Origin: Roseiarcus sp035606915
Lineage (GTDB): Bacteria > Pseudomonadota > Alphaproteobacteria > Rhizobiales > Beijerinckiaceae
Length of the DNA: 64,000 nt
Assembly (NCBI GenBank): GCA_035606915.1
Contig: DATNDU010000040.1
Coordinates: forward strand, 1 to 64,000
Direction: 5' to 3'
Shown: positions 18,089 through 27,080 of the stretch, piece after piece
How the letters are laid out: every line of letters begins with the position of its first letter
How positions within the stretch are numbered: position 1 is the stretch's first letter
Notes under the pieces: model-generated
Seen by the model: only the letters and a program-made list of their open reading frames with translations
What the model was told of the DNA's origin: nothing
Databases searched by the model: none
Position numbers and translations under genes: made by a program

Positions 18089-19315
18089 TCAGATCTTGAT
18101 TACATATTGCTGGTTGTCGTTGGGGTTCTTGATGAGGTTGCACACCGCCGCCGTATCGGACGGCTTCTGCTGCGGGAAATCCTCAACCAGCAGCAGTTTC
18201 TTGTCCTTCACCTCGGCGATATGGACGTCGAGGACGCAATGGTGGGTCGGCGGATCGATGGTTACGGTTCCCGACGGCGCCTTGATGCTGATGCCGGTCT
18301 CCAAGGCCTCGATCACCTTCATGCGGTCGATGCTGCCGGCCTTCTTGACGCCCTCCGCCCACAGCTTGACGCCCTGATAGGTGCCCATCGCCAACTCCGT
18401 CACATTCGGATAATCGGCGCCGAAACGCTTGTGGAAACGTTCCAGGAAGGCTGTGTTCTCAGGGTTCTTGACGCTCTCGAAATAGTTGTAGCAGACCAGC
18501 ATGCCGTTGCATTCGTTCGGCGACAGCACGATCTGCTCGTTGCCGACCGCGAAGGTGGTCGAGGCCATGGGGATGGACTTGTTCATCCCCGCGGCCGCCC
18601 ACTGGCGATAGAACGAGATATGCGCGCCGCCGACCAAAGCCGACCAGACGAAATCCGGCTTGGCGGCTTGAATCTTGGCGATGGTCGAGGAGAAATTGGT
18701 CACGTCGAGCGGGAAGTACTCGATCGCGTCGACCGCGCCGCCGTTCTCGGTCACGTATTTCTTCACCCATTGCGAGGTGATCTGGCCGTAGTTGTAGTCG
18801 GCGGCGACCACGTAGACCTTCTTGCCCCACTTCTTCATCGCATGGGGAACAAGCTTCTCGACCGTCTGCGCCGGAGTGACGCCGGTTTCGAACTGGCCGC
18901 GGTCGCAGACGCCGCCTTCGTATTGGACGTTGTAGAAATAGAGGGTCTTGAAACGGTCGAACACCGGGCGGACCACCTCGCGCGACGCCGAGGTGATGCC
19001 GCCGTGAGCGACGGCGACCTTGTCCTTCAGCGCCGCCTGTTGGGCGAACTGGGTGTAAAGCTGCATGCTCGACTGCGTGTCGTAGCTGATGAGCTTGAGC
19101 GGCCGGCCAAGCAGGCCGCCGGCGGCGTTGATCTCCTCCACCGCCAGCGTCATCGTGTCAATCATCGGCTTGCCGTAGATGTCGAGGCCGCCGGAGAGGT
19201 CGAGAAGGCTGGCGACCGGGATCGGCTCAGCCGCCGATGCGCCTTGGAAGCCGATGAGCGAGGCCGCGGACGCTGCGGCGGTGCTGGTCAGGAACTGTCT
19301 GCGGCTGAAGCTCAT
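18089..19315 (-). CDS. Urea/short-chain-amide-type ABC substrate-binding protein (system 2)
   Basis: 408-residue binding protein of the UrtA/FmdD branch (Peripla_BP_5). The N-terminus MSFSRRQFLTSTAAASAAS is a twin-arginine (Tat) signal, so it is exported folded. The mature part has VASLLDLSGGLDIYGKPMID, AVEEINAAGGLLGRPLKL and VYVVAADYNYGQITS, all typical of urea/amide binders. It is first in its operon, with a palindrome-rich 357-bp upstream region. Amidase and formamidase genes on either side support an amide cargo, which remains inferred. Confidence 0.9.
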   Translation of the reverse strand: MSFSRRQFLTSTAAASAASLIGFQGASAAEPIPVASLLDLSGGLDIYGKPMIDTMTLAVEEINAAGGLLGRPLKLISYDTQSSMQLYTQFAQQAALKDKVAVAHGGITSASREVVRPVFDRFKTLYFYNVQYEGGVCDRGQFETGVTPAQTVEKLVPHAMKKWGKKVYVVAADYNYGQITSQWVKKYVTENGGAVDAIEYFPLDVTNFSSTIAKIQAAKPDFVWSALVGGAHISFYRQWAAAGMNKSIPMASTTFAVGNEQIVLSPNECNGMLVCYNYFESVKNPENTAFLERFHKRFGADYPNVTELAMGTYQGVKLWAEGVKKAGSIDRMKVIEALETGISIKAPSGTVTIDPPTHHCVLDVHIAEVKDKKLLLVEDFPQQKPSDTAAVCNLIKNPNDNQQYVIKI

Positions 19316-19341
19316 CTCTCACTCCCCAAGTTTTCGTTAAT

Positions 19342-19470
19342 GTTGGCCCCAACTACGCATGACGGCGAATGGCTGCGCGCTATCGTTGATAGTTGGCGTA
19401 TTTTACTTATGCACGCTCTCGTACTGATCGGCGAAGCCGCCGATCAGCCGAAGTCACTCACTTTTGAGTG
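19342..19470 (-). promoter_or_regulatory. Palindrome-rich regulatory region of transporter operon 2
   Basis: The 357-bp gap upstream of the binding-protein gene has no credible gene but four inverted repeats. They are GTTGG-CC-CCAAC (19342-19353), CTATC-GTT-GATAG (19380-19392), a 9-bp stem TGATCGGCG/CGCCGATCA (19425-19446) and CACTCA-CTTT-TGAGTG (19455-19470). The third may end the upstream SDR operon, although no T-run follows. The others are candidate operators. The remaining sequence to 19672 shows nothing recognisable. Confidence 0.4.
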
Positions 19471-19672
19471 TTCATTTCTTTCCTATATTTGTCAACCCGG
19501 CGCGCTGGATTTTCTCATTTCTAAGGATTTACCGCCGGCGCCCTGGCCACCCCTGTGAGCAGCGGGCCGCTCGCCAAGCCTGCCAGTCTTTCGCCAAAGA
19601 TAAGCGCGCCGCGCCGCCCGCGCTTGCCTCGGCCCGCCAAGCCGCTTGCCTGGCGCGAAAGGGCAAGCCGCG

Positions 19673-20434
19673 TCAGAACTGCACGCCGCGCGTCAGAGCG
19701 CCGTCGATCACCAGATTGGTTCCCGTGGTGAAGCTCGACGCCGGGCTGGCGAGGAACACCACGCCGCGCGCGATCTCCTCGGGCTTGGCCATGCGCCCGG
19801 TCGGGTTGAGCGCCATCGCCTCCTTGAACAGATCGGGCACGTTGCGCTCAATGTTCTGCCACACGCCGCCGTCGAAATAGGTGTTGCCGGGCGAGACAGA
19901 GTTGACGCGCACACCCTTCGTCGCCAGCTTGAAAGCGAGGTGCTGCGAATAATGGATCAGCGCCGCCTTGAATGCGCCATAGGCGGGGCCGGTGAAATCG
20001 ACCTCGCGCCCCGACACCGAGGAGATGATGACGATCGCCGGATGTTTGGACTTTTCGAGCCAGGGCAAAGCGGCGTTGATGGCGCGCACCGTGTGCAGCA
20101 TATCGGTGTCGAAGGCGCGCCGCCAGGCGTCCTCGTCGTCCTGCACCGCGAGCGCCGAGGCATTGGCGACCACGATGTCGAGCCCGCCGAGCGCCTTGGC
20201 GCTGGCGGCGACGAAGCCTTCGAGCGCCGCCTTATCGGCGACGTCGAGGCTCTCGCCATAGGCCTTTACGTCCTTGGCGTTGAGCGCGGCGACGGCGTCG
20301 GCGACTTCGCCGGCGTTGCGCGCGCAGATGGCGACATTGGCGCCCTCGTCGGCGAACAGGCCGGCGCAGCGCCGGCCGATGCCTTTGCTGCCGCCGGTGA
20401 CGACGGCGTTCAGTCCTTTAAGACCCAAGTCCAT
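19673..20434 (-). CDS. Short-chain dehydrogenase/reductase (SDR)
   Basis: 253-residue classical SDR. The cofactor motif is TGGSKGIG (about 12-19), followed by ANASAL at the NNAG position, the catalytic Ser in VIISSVSG, and YGAFK as the YxxxK motif. Acidic or arginine choice for the cofactor is unclear (ICARN suggests NADP). The ATG at 20434 has GAGGAGA upstream. It is the third gene after an amidase and a formamidase. In the E. barkeri pathway the ring-opening product is an aldehyde that must be reduced or oxidised, so it could act there; this is speculation. Confidence 0.88.
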   Translation of the reverse strand: MDLGLKGLNAVVTGGSKGIGRRCAGLFADEGANVAICARNAGEVADAVAALNAKDVKAYGESLDVADKAALEGFVAASAKALGGLDIVVANASALAVQDDEDAWRRAFDTDMLHTVRAINAALPWLEKSKHPAIVIISSVSGREVDFTGPAYGAFKAALIHYSQHLAFKLATKGVRVNSVSPGNTYFDGGVWQNIERNVPDLFKEAMALNPTGRMAKPEEIARGVVFLASPASSFTTGTNLVIDGALTRGVQF

Positions 20435-20444
20435 CCCTGTCTCC

Positions 20445-21443
20445 TCAAGCCGACGGCAAGAAATCCTTACGGATCGAGGCGCCGAGCGTGTATTTGGGGT
20501 CAACCATGTTGCCGACCCGCATCTTGCCGGCCTGCGTGAGCAGGAAATAAGCTTCCAGTTCGTCGAAACCGTAATCGGCGACGAGCCAGCGGATCAATTC
20601 GCGATAGGCGATGCGCGCGGCGTCCTCCATCGGTCGGGCGGAGCCGATGGCCATCAGGAACTCGGCGTTTTCGAGGCGCGGCCAGCCGATCGTCCAGGTC
20701 TTGATGAGATCGACCTGAACGGTGGTCGTCGAGTTGATTTCGACGGCGACGCCGCACAATTCGCCATCGCCCTGGCGACCGTGACAATCGCCGAGGAACA
20801 GATAGGCGCCCTTGGTCTGCACCGGAAAATAAAGGATCGCGCCCGGCGCGACGTCGGGCAGGTCCATGTTGCCGCCCCAGTAATCGGGTTGCAGCGACAA
20901 CACCGCCTCGATTTGCGGACTGACGCCGAGCGTGCCGATGAAGGGCTCGTAGGGCAGCATGATCTTGGCGTTGAAGCGCACGCCGTTCTCGGTGACTTCG
21001 TATTTCATCACCCGCTCGGGCAACGGCTTGTTGAGCATCGGTGTGCCGGCATTGGCGGCCAGGCCGCCAAATTCGGGGATCAGCGCCGAGGTGCCGGCCG
21101 GCTGGGGCCCGCGCGGAACGATGCGTTCGATCTTGACGCACAAGACGTCGCCTTGCTCGGCGCCCTCGACGAAGATCGGCCCATTCTGCGGATTGACAAA
21201 AGGGAAAGTGAGCTTCTGCGACGGCAGATCGTCGACGGACTTGATCGCGCCGCCGAAGGCGTCGAGCGTCTCGGCGACGATGACGTCGCCGGGCGAGACC
21301 TTCAGCACCGGCTCGGCATAAGCGCCGTAGACATATTTGTACTCGCCTTGCGCGGCCTCGGTGAGGTGATGGACCTTCCCCGCCTGGCCTTTCGCCAGAC
21401 CCCTTCGCGCCATGTAGGACGAGGAAAACCATTCCGACATCAT
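20445..21443 (-). CDS. Acetamidase/formamidase family protein
   Basis: 332-residue member of the FmdA/AmdA family, which hydrolyses formamide, acetamide or related small amides. Recognised blocks are VSPGDVIVAETLDAFGG, PFVNPQNGPIFVEGAEQGDVL, the metal-binding GDCHGRQGDGE and RELIRWLVADYGFDELEAYFLL. Two adjacent ATG codons occur; the first (21443) is taken, with GGGAG just before. It lies 10 bp before the SDR gene and 43 bp after the amidase. It could release ammonia from small amides produced by ring cleavage or taken up by transporter 2. Confidence 0.88.
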   Translation of the reverse strand: MMSEWFSSSYMARRGLAKGQAGKVHHLTEAAQGEYKYVYGAYAEPVLKVSPGDVIVAETLDAFGGAIKSVDDLPSQKLTFPFVNPQNGPIFVEGAEQGDVLCVKIERIVPRGPQPAGTSALIPEFGGLAANAGTPMLNKPLPERVMKYEVTENGVRFNAKIMLPYEPFIGTLGVSPQIEAVLSLQPDYWGGNMDLPDVAPGAILYFPVQTKGAYLFLGDCHGRQGDGELCGVAVEINSTTTVQVDLIKTWTIGWPRLENAEFLMAIGSARPMEDAARIAYRELIRWLVADYGFDELEAYFLLTQAGKMRVGNMVDPKYTLGASIRKDFLPSA

Positions 21444-21486
21444 CGTCTCCCTGGGCGGTCAATCTCGCGCCGATTGCGCACCGTCG

Positions 21487-22887
21487 TCAAGCCGCGGCCG
21501 GGCGGGCTTTGTGCCAGTCGGTTGCGGATTGAAAGGCGTGCGCGATGCGCAGCAGCGTCGCCTCGGAGAGATGCGGGCCGACGATCTGCATGCTGAGCGG
21601 CATGCCGGCCGCATCGAAGCCGTTCGGCAACGTCACCGTCGGACTGCCGCTGAAGTTGAACGGGGCCGTGAAGCGCAGGATGCCGAGCAGCACGTTGGGG
21701 TCTTCGCCATAGGCCTGCATCGTCGCCAGACTCGGCGTCGGCATCGGCATGGTGGGAATCAGCAGGGCGTCGACGGACTCGAACATGGCGGCAAGCCGGC
21801 GCATGAAGCCGAACCGCTCAAGGTTGATCTCGGCGATCTCCATGCCCGAGATGGCGCGCCCCTGGTCGATGAGGGCCGCCAGATCCGGCCCGTATTCGGC
21901 CTTGCGGGCGGGATAAGTGTCGAGATGGGCGACGGCGGTCTCGGCCGAGCACATGGCGATCCATTGGCTGACGAGCTTCTCATACGGCGGAAACCGCGCC
22001 TCGCGCACGCTCGCCTTGAGGCCGGCCAGAACATCGAGCGCTTCATCGAAGGCGACGGCGACCTGCGGCTCGACGCCGTCGGTCGCATAGCCGCGATCGA
22101 CGCCGATGCGCAGGCCGCGCAGACCATCGCCGAGGGTTTCCAGATAATCGGGCGGCGCGGCGGCGTAGCTGGTGGCGTCGTTGACGTCGTAGCCGGCGAC
22201 GGCGCCGAGCATCGCGGCGGCGTCGGCGGCGCTGCGGGCCATCGGGCCGATATGGTCGAGCGATTCCGCCAGCGGGAAGACGCCATGCCGGCTGACCCGC
22301 CCCCAGGTCGGCTTGACGCCGGTGAGGCCGCAAGTGGCGCTGGGAAAGCGGATGGAGCCGCCGGTGTCGGTGCCAAGGCTGGCGTAGCAGAGGCCGAGGG
22401 CGGTGGCGACGCCGGAGCCGGTGGACGACGAACCAACCCAATAGTTTGCGTTCCAGGGGTTGAGCGGCCCTGGCATCGCGGGGTGGTGCGAGGTGTAGGC
22501 GCCCTCGGTCATGCGCAGCTTGCCGAGGATGACGGCGCCGGCTTGTTCCAGCCGCTCGACTACGGTGGCGTTGAAGCGGGGCGTGAAATCCTTGAATATC
22601 GTCGTGCCCGAGGTCGTCGGCGCGAAAGTGGTGTTGCAGAGGTCCTTGACGGCGATCGGCGCGCCATGCAGCGGCCCGCGCCAGAGCCCGCGCGCGATTT
22701 CCGCCTCGGCGGTGTTGGCCTGTCGGCGCGCGCGCTCGGCGAGCACGGTGACATAGGCGCGGTGGCGCCCGTCGAGCCGGTCGATGCGCGCCAGCATTGC
22801 CTCGGTGACTTCGACCGGCGACAGCTTTCGCCGCCGCATGAGGTCGGCGACATCGGTCAGCGATTCGTAGTGCAGATCCGACGTCAT
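21487..22887 (-). CDS. Amidase (amidase-signature family), operon 3
   Basis: 466-residue amidase-signature hydrolase, distinct from the one at 13215. The triad is Lys81 (PIAVKDL), a cis-Ser near 154 (VGSSSTGSG) and the nucleophile near Ser178 (GTDTGGSIRFPS). The ATG at 22887 is preceded by GGGGGAGC; the frame runs further upstream but without a better start. It heads the amidase-formamidase-SDR group. C-A-type subunits (GatA) are excluded by the missing gatC/gatB neighbours and by poor match outside the core. The substrate is unknown. Confidence 0.88.
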   Translation of the reverse strand: MTSDLHYESLTDVADLMRRRKLSPVEVTEAMLARIDRLDGRHRAYVTVLAERARRQANTAEAEIARGLWRGPLHGAPIAVKDLCNTTFAPTTSGTTIFKDFTPRFNATVVERLEQAGAVILGKLRMTEGAYTSHHPAMPGPLNPWNANYWVGSSSTGSGVATALGLCYASLGTDTGGSIRFPSATCGLTGVKPTWGRVSRHGVFPLAESLDHIGPMARSAADAAAMLGAVAGYDVNDATSYAAAPPDYLETLGDGLRGLRIGVDRGYATDGVEPQVAVAFDEALDVLAGLKASVREARFPPYEKLVSQWIAMCSAETAVAHLDTYPARKAEYGPDLAALIDQGRAISGMEIAEINLERFGFMRRLAAMFESVDALLIPTMPMPTPSLATMQAYGEDPNVLLGILRFTAPFNFSGSPTVTLPNGFDAAGMPLSMQIVGPHLSEATLLRIAHAFQSATDWHKARPAAA

Positions 22888-23174
22888 GTGCCGCTCCCCC
22901 GTTTCGCGCCGCATGCGGCCCTGCCGGGCCTCGATTGGCGGCCAGTCTAGCGCCGCGGCGGCGGCGCGGCTTGCCTCGGGCCGCCAAGCCGATTGCCCGC
23001 GAGAAGGCGCTCGGCGAGCCTTTCGCGCAAGGGCCCTCGCCATCCAGGCCGAGCCCGACCGAACCACTCGCGGCTTGGCATCGTAAGATACGCTGGGTCG
23101 AACGGGCGTTCGCTGGAGGAGAGGCTAATGATCTATCCGCTTCCTGGGCGGCGCCGATGGCGATGATCCGGCGT

Positions 23175-23363
23175 TCAGCCGCCGAGCTTGATCTCGTCGA
23201 GCGCGGTGCGCGTCGAATGCGAGGCGAGCGCGCTGGCCGGCCGCGCCGCGTGGGTCGCGGCGTGCTTCTCGGCGGATTTCGCCGCCTTGCTCTTGCGAGT
23301 CACCGGCGCAACCGGCCTGACGGGGGCGACCGGCGCGTAGGGGCCAATCGGGGGCACGAACAT
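23175..23363 (-). CDS. Small hypothetical protein, Pro/Ala-rich
   Basis: 62 codons. The N-terminal third is Pro/Val-rich (MFVPPIGPYAPVAPVRPVAP), followed by a Lys/Ala/His-rich middle and a TALDEIKLGG tail. AGAGG lies about 10 bases before the ATG. No family is recognised. It is divergent from the epimerase gene. The 287 bp between the amidase start and this gene hold no recognisable feature. It may be a real small alphaproteobacterial protein or a chance frame. Confidence 0.4.
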   Translation of the reverse strand: MFVPPIGPYAPVAPVRPVAPVTRKSKAAKSAEKHAATHAARPASALASHSTRTALDEIKLGG

Positions 23364-23529
23364 CGCGACACAACCTCTGCGTGCGTTTCAGCCTATTTGA
23401 CGCAGTCCAGGTTAAGGCCGTCTTGACGCCAACCCAGCGCGAATTTGAGCGAGGACGAGCCAACGTCGAGGGTGAGCAGGGATTTGGTCATTGCGCGCCG
23501 ATTATAACGCAACGGGCGGAGGGTTTGCG

Positions 23530-24522
23530 ATGCGGGTTCTGGTCACCGGGGCGGCGGGCTTCATCGGCTTTCACCTCAGCCGGCGGTTGCTTGGGGAGGG
23601 GTTCGAGGTCGACGGCTACGACGGCATGACGCCCTATTACGACGTGCGCCTGAAGCAGGCGCGCTGGGCCGAGCTTGGCCGTTTGCCCGGCTTTCGCGGC
23701 CAGATCGCCATGCTGGAAGACGCCGCCGCGCTGAACGCCTTCGCCGAACTGAGGCCGGACATCGTCGTCCATCTCGCCGCCCAGGCGGGCGTGCGCTATT
23801 CGCTGGAGAACCCGCGCGCCTATGTCGACGCCAATCTGATCGGAACCTTCAACGTGCTGGAGCTGGCGCGCGGCGTGCGCCATCTGCTGCTCGCCTCGAC
23901 CAGTTCCGTCTACGGCGCCAATGCGGCGACGCCGTTTCGCGAGACCGACCGCACCGACCATCCCATGACCCTCTACGCCGCCACCAAGAAGGCCGGCGAG
24001 GACATGGCGCACGCCTATGCGCATTTGTGGAAGACCCCGACCACCGCCTTCCGCTTTTTCACCGTCTACGGTCCCTGGGGCCGGCCCGACATGGCCTTGT
24101 TCAAGTTCGTCGCCGCGACTTTGCGCGGCGAGCCCATCGACGTCTATGGCGAAGGGCGGATGCAGCGCGACTTCACCTATATCGACGATCTCGTCGAGGC
24201 GGTGCGGCGGCTGATCGCCCTTCCGCCCGTGGAGGGCGCGCCCGTTGGGCCGCTGGACTCACTGTCGCCGGCCGCGCCTTATCGCGTCGTCAATATTGGC
24301 GGCGGCCGGCCGGTCCGGCTGTTGGCCTTCATCGAAGCCGTCGAGCGCGCGCTCGGCCAGCCGATCGCACGCCGCCTGCTGCCGATGCAAAAGGGCGACG
24401 TGCCGTCGACCGCGGCCTCGCCGGATCTGCTGCGGGCGCTGACCGGCTATGTCCCTGAGACCGGCGTGGAGACGGGGGTGCGCGCCTTCGTCGCCTGGTA
24501 TCGCGGCGCTTACGGGGCTTGA
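23530..24522 (+). CDS. NAD-dependent epimerase, UDP-glucuronate 4-epimerase-like
   Basis: 330-residue extended SDR acting on nucleotide sugars. The NAD motif is TGAAGFIG (about 6-13), catalytic STSSVYG and YAATKKAGE (YxxxK) follow, and the substrate segment is FRFFTVYGPWGRPDMALFKF. YGPWGRPDMA and EGRMQRDFTYIDD are characteristic of UDP-glucuronate 4-epimerases, which supply galacturonate for LPS or capsule. The ATG at 23530 with GGAGGG upstream is preferred to the start at 23491. Its 3' end overlaps the convergent MocR gene by 13 bp. No other sugar-nucleotide genes are adjacent. Confidence 0.88.
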   Translation: MRVLVTGAAGFIGFHLSRRLLGEGFEVDGYDGMTPYYDVRLKQARWAELGRLPGFRGQIAMLEDAAALNAFAELRPDIVVHLAAQAGVRYSLENPRAYVDANLIGTFNVLELARGVRHLLLASTSSVYGANAATPFRETDRTDHPMTLYAATKKAGEDMAHAYAHLWKTPTTAFRFFTVYGPWGRPDMALFKFVAATLRGEPIDVYGEGRMQRDFTYIDDLVEAVRRLIALPPVEGAPVGPLDSLSPAAPYRVVNIGGGRPVRLLAFIEAVERALGQPIARRLLPMQKGDVPSTAASPDLLRALTGYVPETGVETGVRAFVAWYRGAYGA

Positions 24523-25916
24523 GCGCGGCGCACCTTCTCCATCGCCCAGTCCAGGGTTTCGAATACGCGCGGATCGTTGACGGCGACGTTGAAGCGCATG
24601 TAGCCGCGCCAGCGTGGATCGGCGGAGAACGAGCGCCCCGGCGCGAACACGACGTTGCGCTCCTGGGCGACGCGCGCCACTTCGGTCGCGTCGAGCCCGT
24701 CCGGCAACTGGCCCCAAGCGAACATGCCGGCGCGTGGCTCGACATAGGGCGTGACGCCCAGCGCCTTGAAGTTCGTCATCAGCCGGCCGGTGGCGGCGGC
24801 CAGTTTCGGCCGCAGCGCGTCGAGATGACGCCGGTAGCCGCCCTCGGCGAGAAAAGCGTGCGCCGTCGCCGCCGCGAACGAGGAATTGCCAAGCGTCGTG
24901 GCGAGCTTGAGATCGACCAGCGCTTCGATCCATTCGGCGCGGCCGGCGATATAGGCGATCTTCAGCGCCGCCGTCACCGTTTTCGAATAGCCGCCGACCT
25001 GGAGCACGCGCGAGAAACCGTCGAGGGCGGCGAGCCGCGGCGAGACGACGCTCTCGAAGTCGCCGTAGACGTCATCCTCGACGATGACGACGTCGTAGGT
25101 CTCCGCCAGCCGCAACACGCGATGCGCCACGGCGGCGGAAAGCGTTGCCGCCGTCGGGTTGTGCGGGCCGACCAGCATCAGATAAACGCGCGGCCGCGCG
25201 CGCGCGAAGATCGCCTCTAGCGCCTCCGTATCCGGGCCTTCGCGGGTATAAGGCACGCAGAGGATTTCGGCCCGCTGGGCATTGATTAGCGGCACAAGAT
25301 TGAAATAGCGGGGATCGTCGATCACCACCTGGTCGCCCGGCGAGACGAAGAAACGCAGCGCGAGGTCGAGCGCCTGGGTCGCCGAATCCGTGAGCATGAG
25401 TTGCGCAGGGTCGATCGGCGAGCCGCGCTCGGCAAGTCTGGCCGCGATGAGCCGGCGCAACGGCTCGAAGCCGCGCGGACAATCGTAGCGCAACTTGGTG
25501 AGCGCCGGCCCGCGCGCCACCGCCCGCACCGCCTTTTCGACGCCCTCGCCCGGCAACCAGCTTTCCGGCAGCCAGCCGGAGGCGGGATGCAGGGCGTCGG
25601 GCTCGTCGTGCAGGGCGCGGCGCACCAGGGTCAGCAGATCGACGGCGGGATCGAGCGCTGGCGCGTCGGCGAGCTTTAGCGGCGCCGGCGGCGCGGCGAC
25701 ATAGAAGCCGGAGCCGCGCCGCGCCTCGACCGCGCTTTCCGCCGCCAGCCGGTCATAGGCCTCGACGACGGTGGATTTCGACACGCCGAGATCTTCGGCG
25801 AGCCGGCGCACCGAGGGCAGCCGAGCGCCGCGCGGCAGGGCGCGGGAATCGATGCGGGCGCGCAGCGCGGCGACGACGAAATTGACGCGGCTGGTCGGGA
25901 TGTCGAGCATATCCAT
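24510..25916 (-). CDS. MocR-type regulator (GntR HTH fused to aminotransferase fold)
   Basis: 468 residues. The GntR winged helix covers about 8-72 (LPRGARLPSVRRLAEDLGVS; TVVEAYDRLAAE). A class-I aminotransferase-like domain follows, with GPHNPTAATLS, EDDVYGDFE and the PLP-lysine in VGGYSKTVTAALKIAY. Such regulators use PLP or a PLP adduct as effector. The gene is divergent from a DUF1127 gene, which is a plausible target through the 108-bp gap. Targets elsewhere are possible. The C-terminal codons overlap the epimerase gene. Confidence 0.9.
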   Translation of the reverse strand: MDMLDIPTSRVNFVVAALRARIDSRALPRGARLPSVRRLAEDLGVSKSTVVEAYDRLAAESAVEARRGSGFYVAAPPAPLKLADAPALDPAVDLLTLVRRALHDEPDALHPASGWLPESWLPGEGVEKAVRAVARGPALTKLRYDCPRGFEPLRRLIAARLAERGSPIDPAQLMLTDSATQALDLALRFFVSPGDQVVIDDPRYFNLVPLINAQRAEILCVPYTREGPDTEALEAIFARARPRVYLMLVGPHNPTAATLSAAVAHRVLRLAETYDVVIVEDDVYGDFESVVSPRLAALDGFSRVLQVGGYSKTVTAALKIAYIAGRAEWIEALVDLKLATTLGNSSFAAATAHAFLAEGGYRRHLDALRPKLAAATGRLMTNFKALGVTPYVEPRAGMFAWGQLPDGLDATEVARVAQERNVVFAPGRSFSADPRWRGYMRFNVAVNDPRVFETLDWAMEKVRRAQAP

Positions 25917-26024
25917 CCGGGTTGTCCGAGAATTGTACCAGTACGGTTTCCAAGATTGTCGTCAAAGTGTGTCTGTCGTCAAGTGGCGTCGCGCGGCAAG
26001 CAGGAGGCGGAAGGAGTTCGTCCC

Positions 26025-26306
26025 ATGCTTCGCCGTTTCGCCTCGCTCACCCTGTCGCTGCTGCTTTGGCCAGCCCGCATCGCCGAGAACCGCCGCGTGC
26101 TGGCGGCGCTCGGTGGGCTCGATGACCGGGGTCTCGCCGACATTGGCCTGTCGCGCCAGGACCTGCGCGACGTCACCGCGCTGCCGCTCGGGCTCGACCC
26201 GACGCCGATGCTGGCGGAGCGCGCGGCCGAACGTGAGGCGCAGACGCGGCGGGCGCGGCGGGCGCGGCGGCCAGAGTCGCCGGCATCGCGCATCGCGGCG
26301 GAATAA
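26025..26306 (+). CDS. DUF1127 domain small protein
   Basis: 93 residues with an AAGGAG ribosome site 9 bases before the ATG. The DUF1127 core (about 18-52) reads NRRVLAALGGLDDRGLADIG then LSRQDLRDV, an arginine-rich helix pair often linked with RNA binding and phosphate or stress physiology in alphaproteobacteria. A hydrophobic N-terminal stretch precedes it, and the C-terminus is very Arg/Ala-rich. It is divergent from the MocR-type regulator. Role inferred only at family level. Confidence 0.82.
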   Translation: MLRRFASLTLSLLLWPARIAENRRVLAALGGLDDRGLADIGLSRQDLRDVTALPLGLDPTPMLAERAAEREAQTRRARRARRPESPASRIAAE

Positions 26307-26367
26307 GCCGAGCCGATCGTCGCCGCATGTTGAAACGCGACGTGCAACGGTCATTGAAAAAGGGCGC

Positions 26368-26392
26368 AAAAAAAGGCGCCTTGCGGCGCCTT
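26368..26392 (-). terminator. Rho-independent terminator of ldtR
   Basis: On the minus strand a perfect 8-bp stem AAGGCGCC/GGCGCCTT with a four-base loop is followed directly by a run of seven T. It lies 28 bp after the ldtR stop. This is the clearest intrinsic terminator in the window. Confidence 0.85.
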
Positions 26393-26419
26393 GGAGTTGC
26401 GGCGGAGGGCCGAACCCAG

Positions 26420-26932
26420 TCAGAGACGATATTTGATCTGATCGGTCCAGAAGCGCTCCAGCCGCGCCAGCGACTGGTTCATGCGCTGGAAGTCGTCGGG
26501 GACGACGCCGCCGATCTGTTCCACCGTCATCGCGTGCTTTTCGTAGAGGCTGACGACGATCTTGTGCACGTCGCGGCCCTTGTCAGTCAGGCTGATGCGC
26601 ACCGACCGGCGGTCGACGCGAGAACGGGCGTGATGAAGATAGCCCATCTCCACCAGCTTCTTGACGTTGTAGGAAACATTCGAGCCAAGATAATAGCCGC
26701 GCGTGCGCAGCTCTCCGGCGGTCAGTTCCTTGTCGCCGATGTTGTAGAGCAGCAAGGCTTGCACGGCATTGACGTCGGAGCGGCCCCGACGGTCGAACTC
26801 ATCCTTGATGACGTCGAGCAGGCGGCGATGCAGCCGCTCGACCATGTTCAGGGTTTCCAAATAGAGCGGCCGCACCGCGGCAATGCGCTCCGCACGAGGG
26901 TGGCCATCTTCCTTTTTCGCAAGCATGTTCAT
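26420..26932 (-). CDS. ldtR: LdtR-type MarR-family regulator
   Basis: 170-residue winged-helix protein. Segments YLETLNMVERLHRRLLDVIK, DEFDRRGRSDVNAVQALLLY, RGYYLGSNVSYNVKKLVEMG and SRVDRRSVRISLTDKG match the LdtR group conserved in Hyphomicrobiales (studied in Liberibacter and Sinorhizobium). LdtR controls an L,D-transpeptidase gene and osmotic or cell-wall stress traits. The ATG at 26932 is preceded by AAAGGCGGG; longer frames upstream look noncoding. DUF6163, its usual neighbour, is 226 bp upstream. It carries its own terminator and probably its own promoter. Confidence 0.85.
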   Translation of the reverse strand: MNMLAKKEDGHPRAERIAAVRPLYLETLNMVERLHRRLLDVIKDEFDRRGRSDVNAVQALLLYNIGDKELTAGELRTRGYYLGSNVSYNVKKLVEMGYLHHARSRVDRRSVRISLTDKGRDVHKIVVSLYEKHAMTVEQIGGVVPDDFQRMNQSLARLERFWTDQIKYRL

Positions 26933-27080
26933 GTCGATCCCGCCTTTCCGTTCCGCCTCGACCGATATACTTGTCCGGCCTTCGATGAGAGGACTATACG
27001 GCAGTGGGACTGAATCTGAGTTTAAAGGACAAGATGAATCCAGAGTTTCCTGCTTTGGGTAAATCCGGTCTAAATTCAAT

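Noticed and set aside
23128..23166. 12-codon frame behind a strong GGAGGAG site in the gap after amidase 2
   Set aside because: Too short to support, and no following gene on that strand that it could lead.
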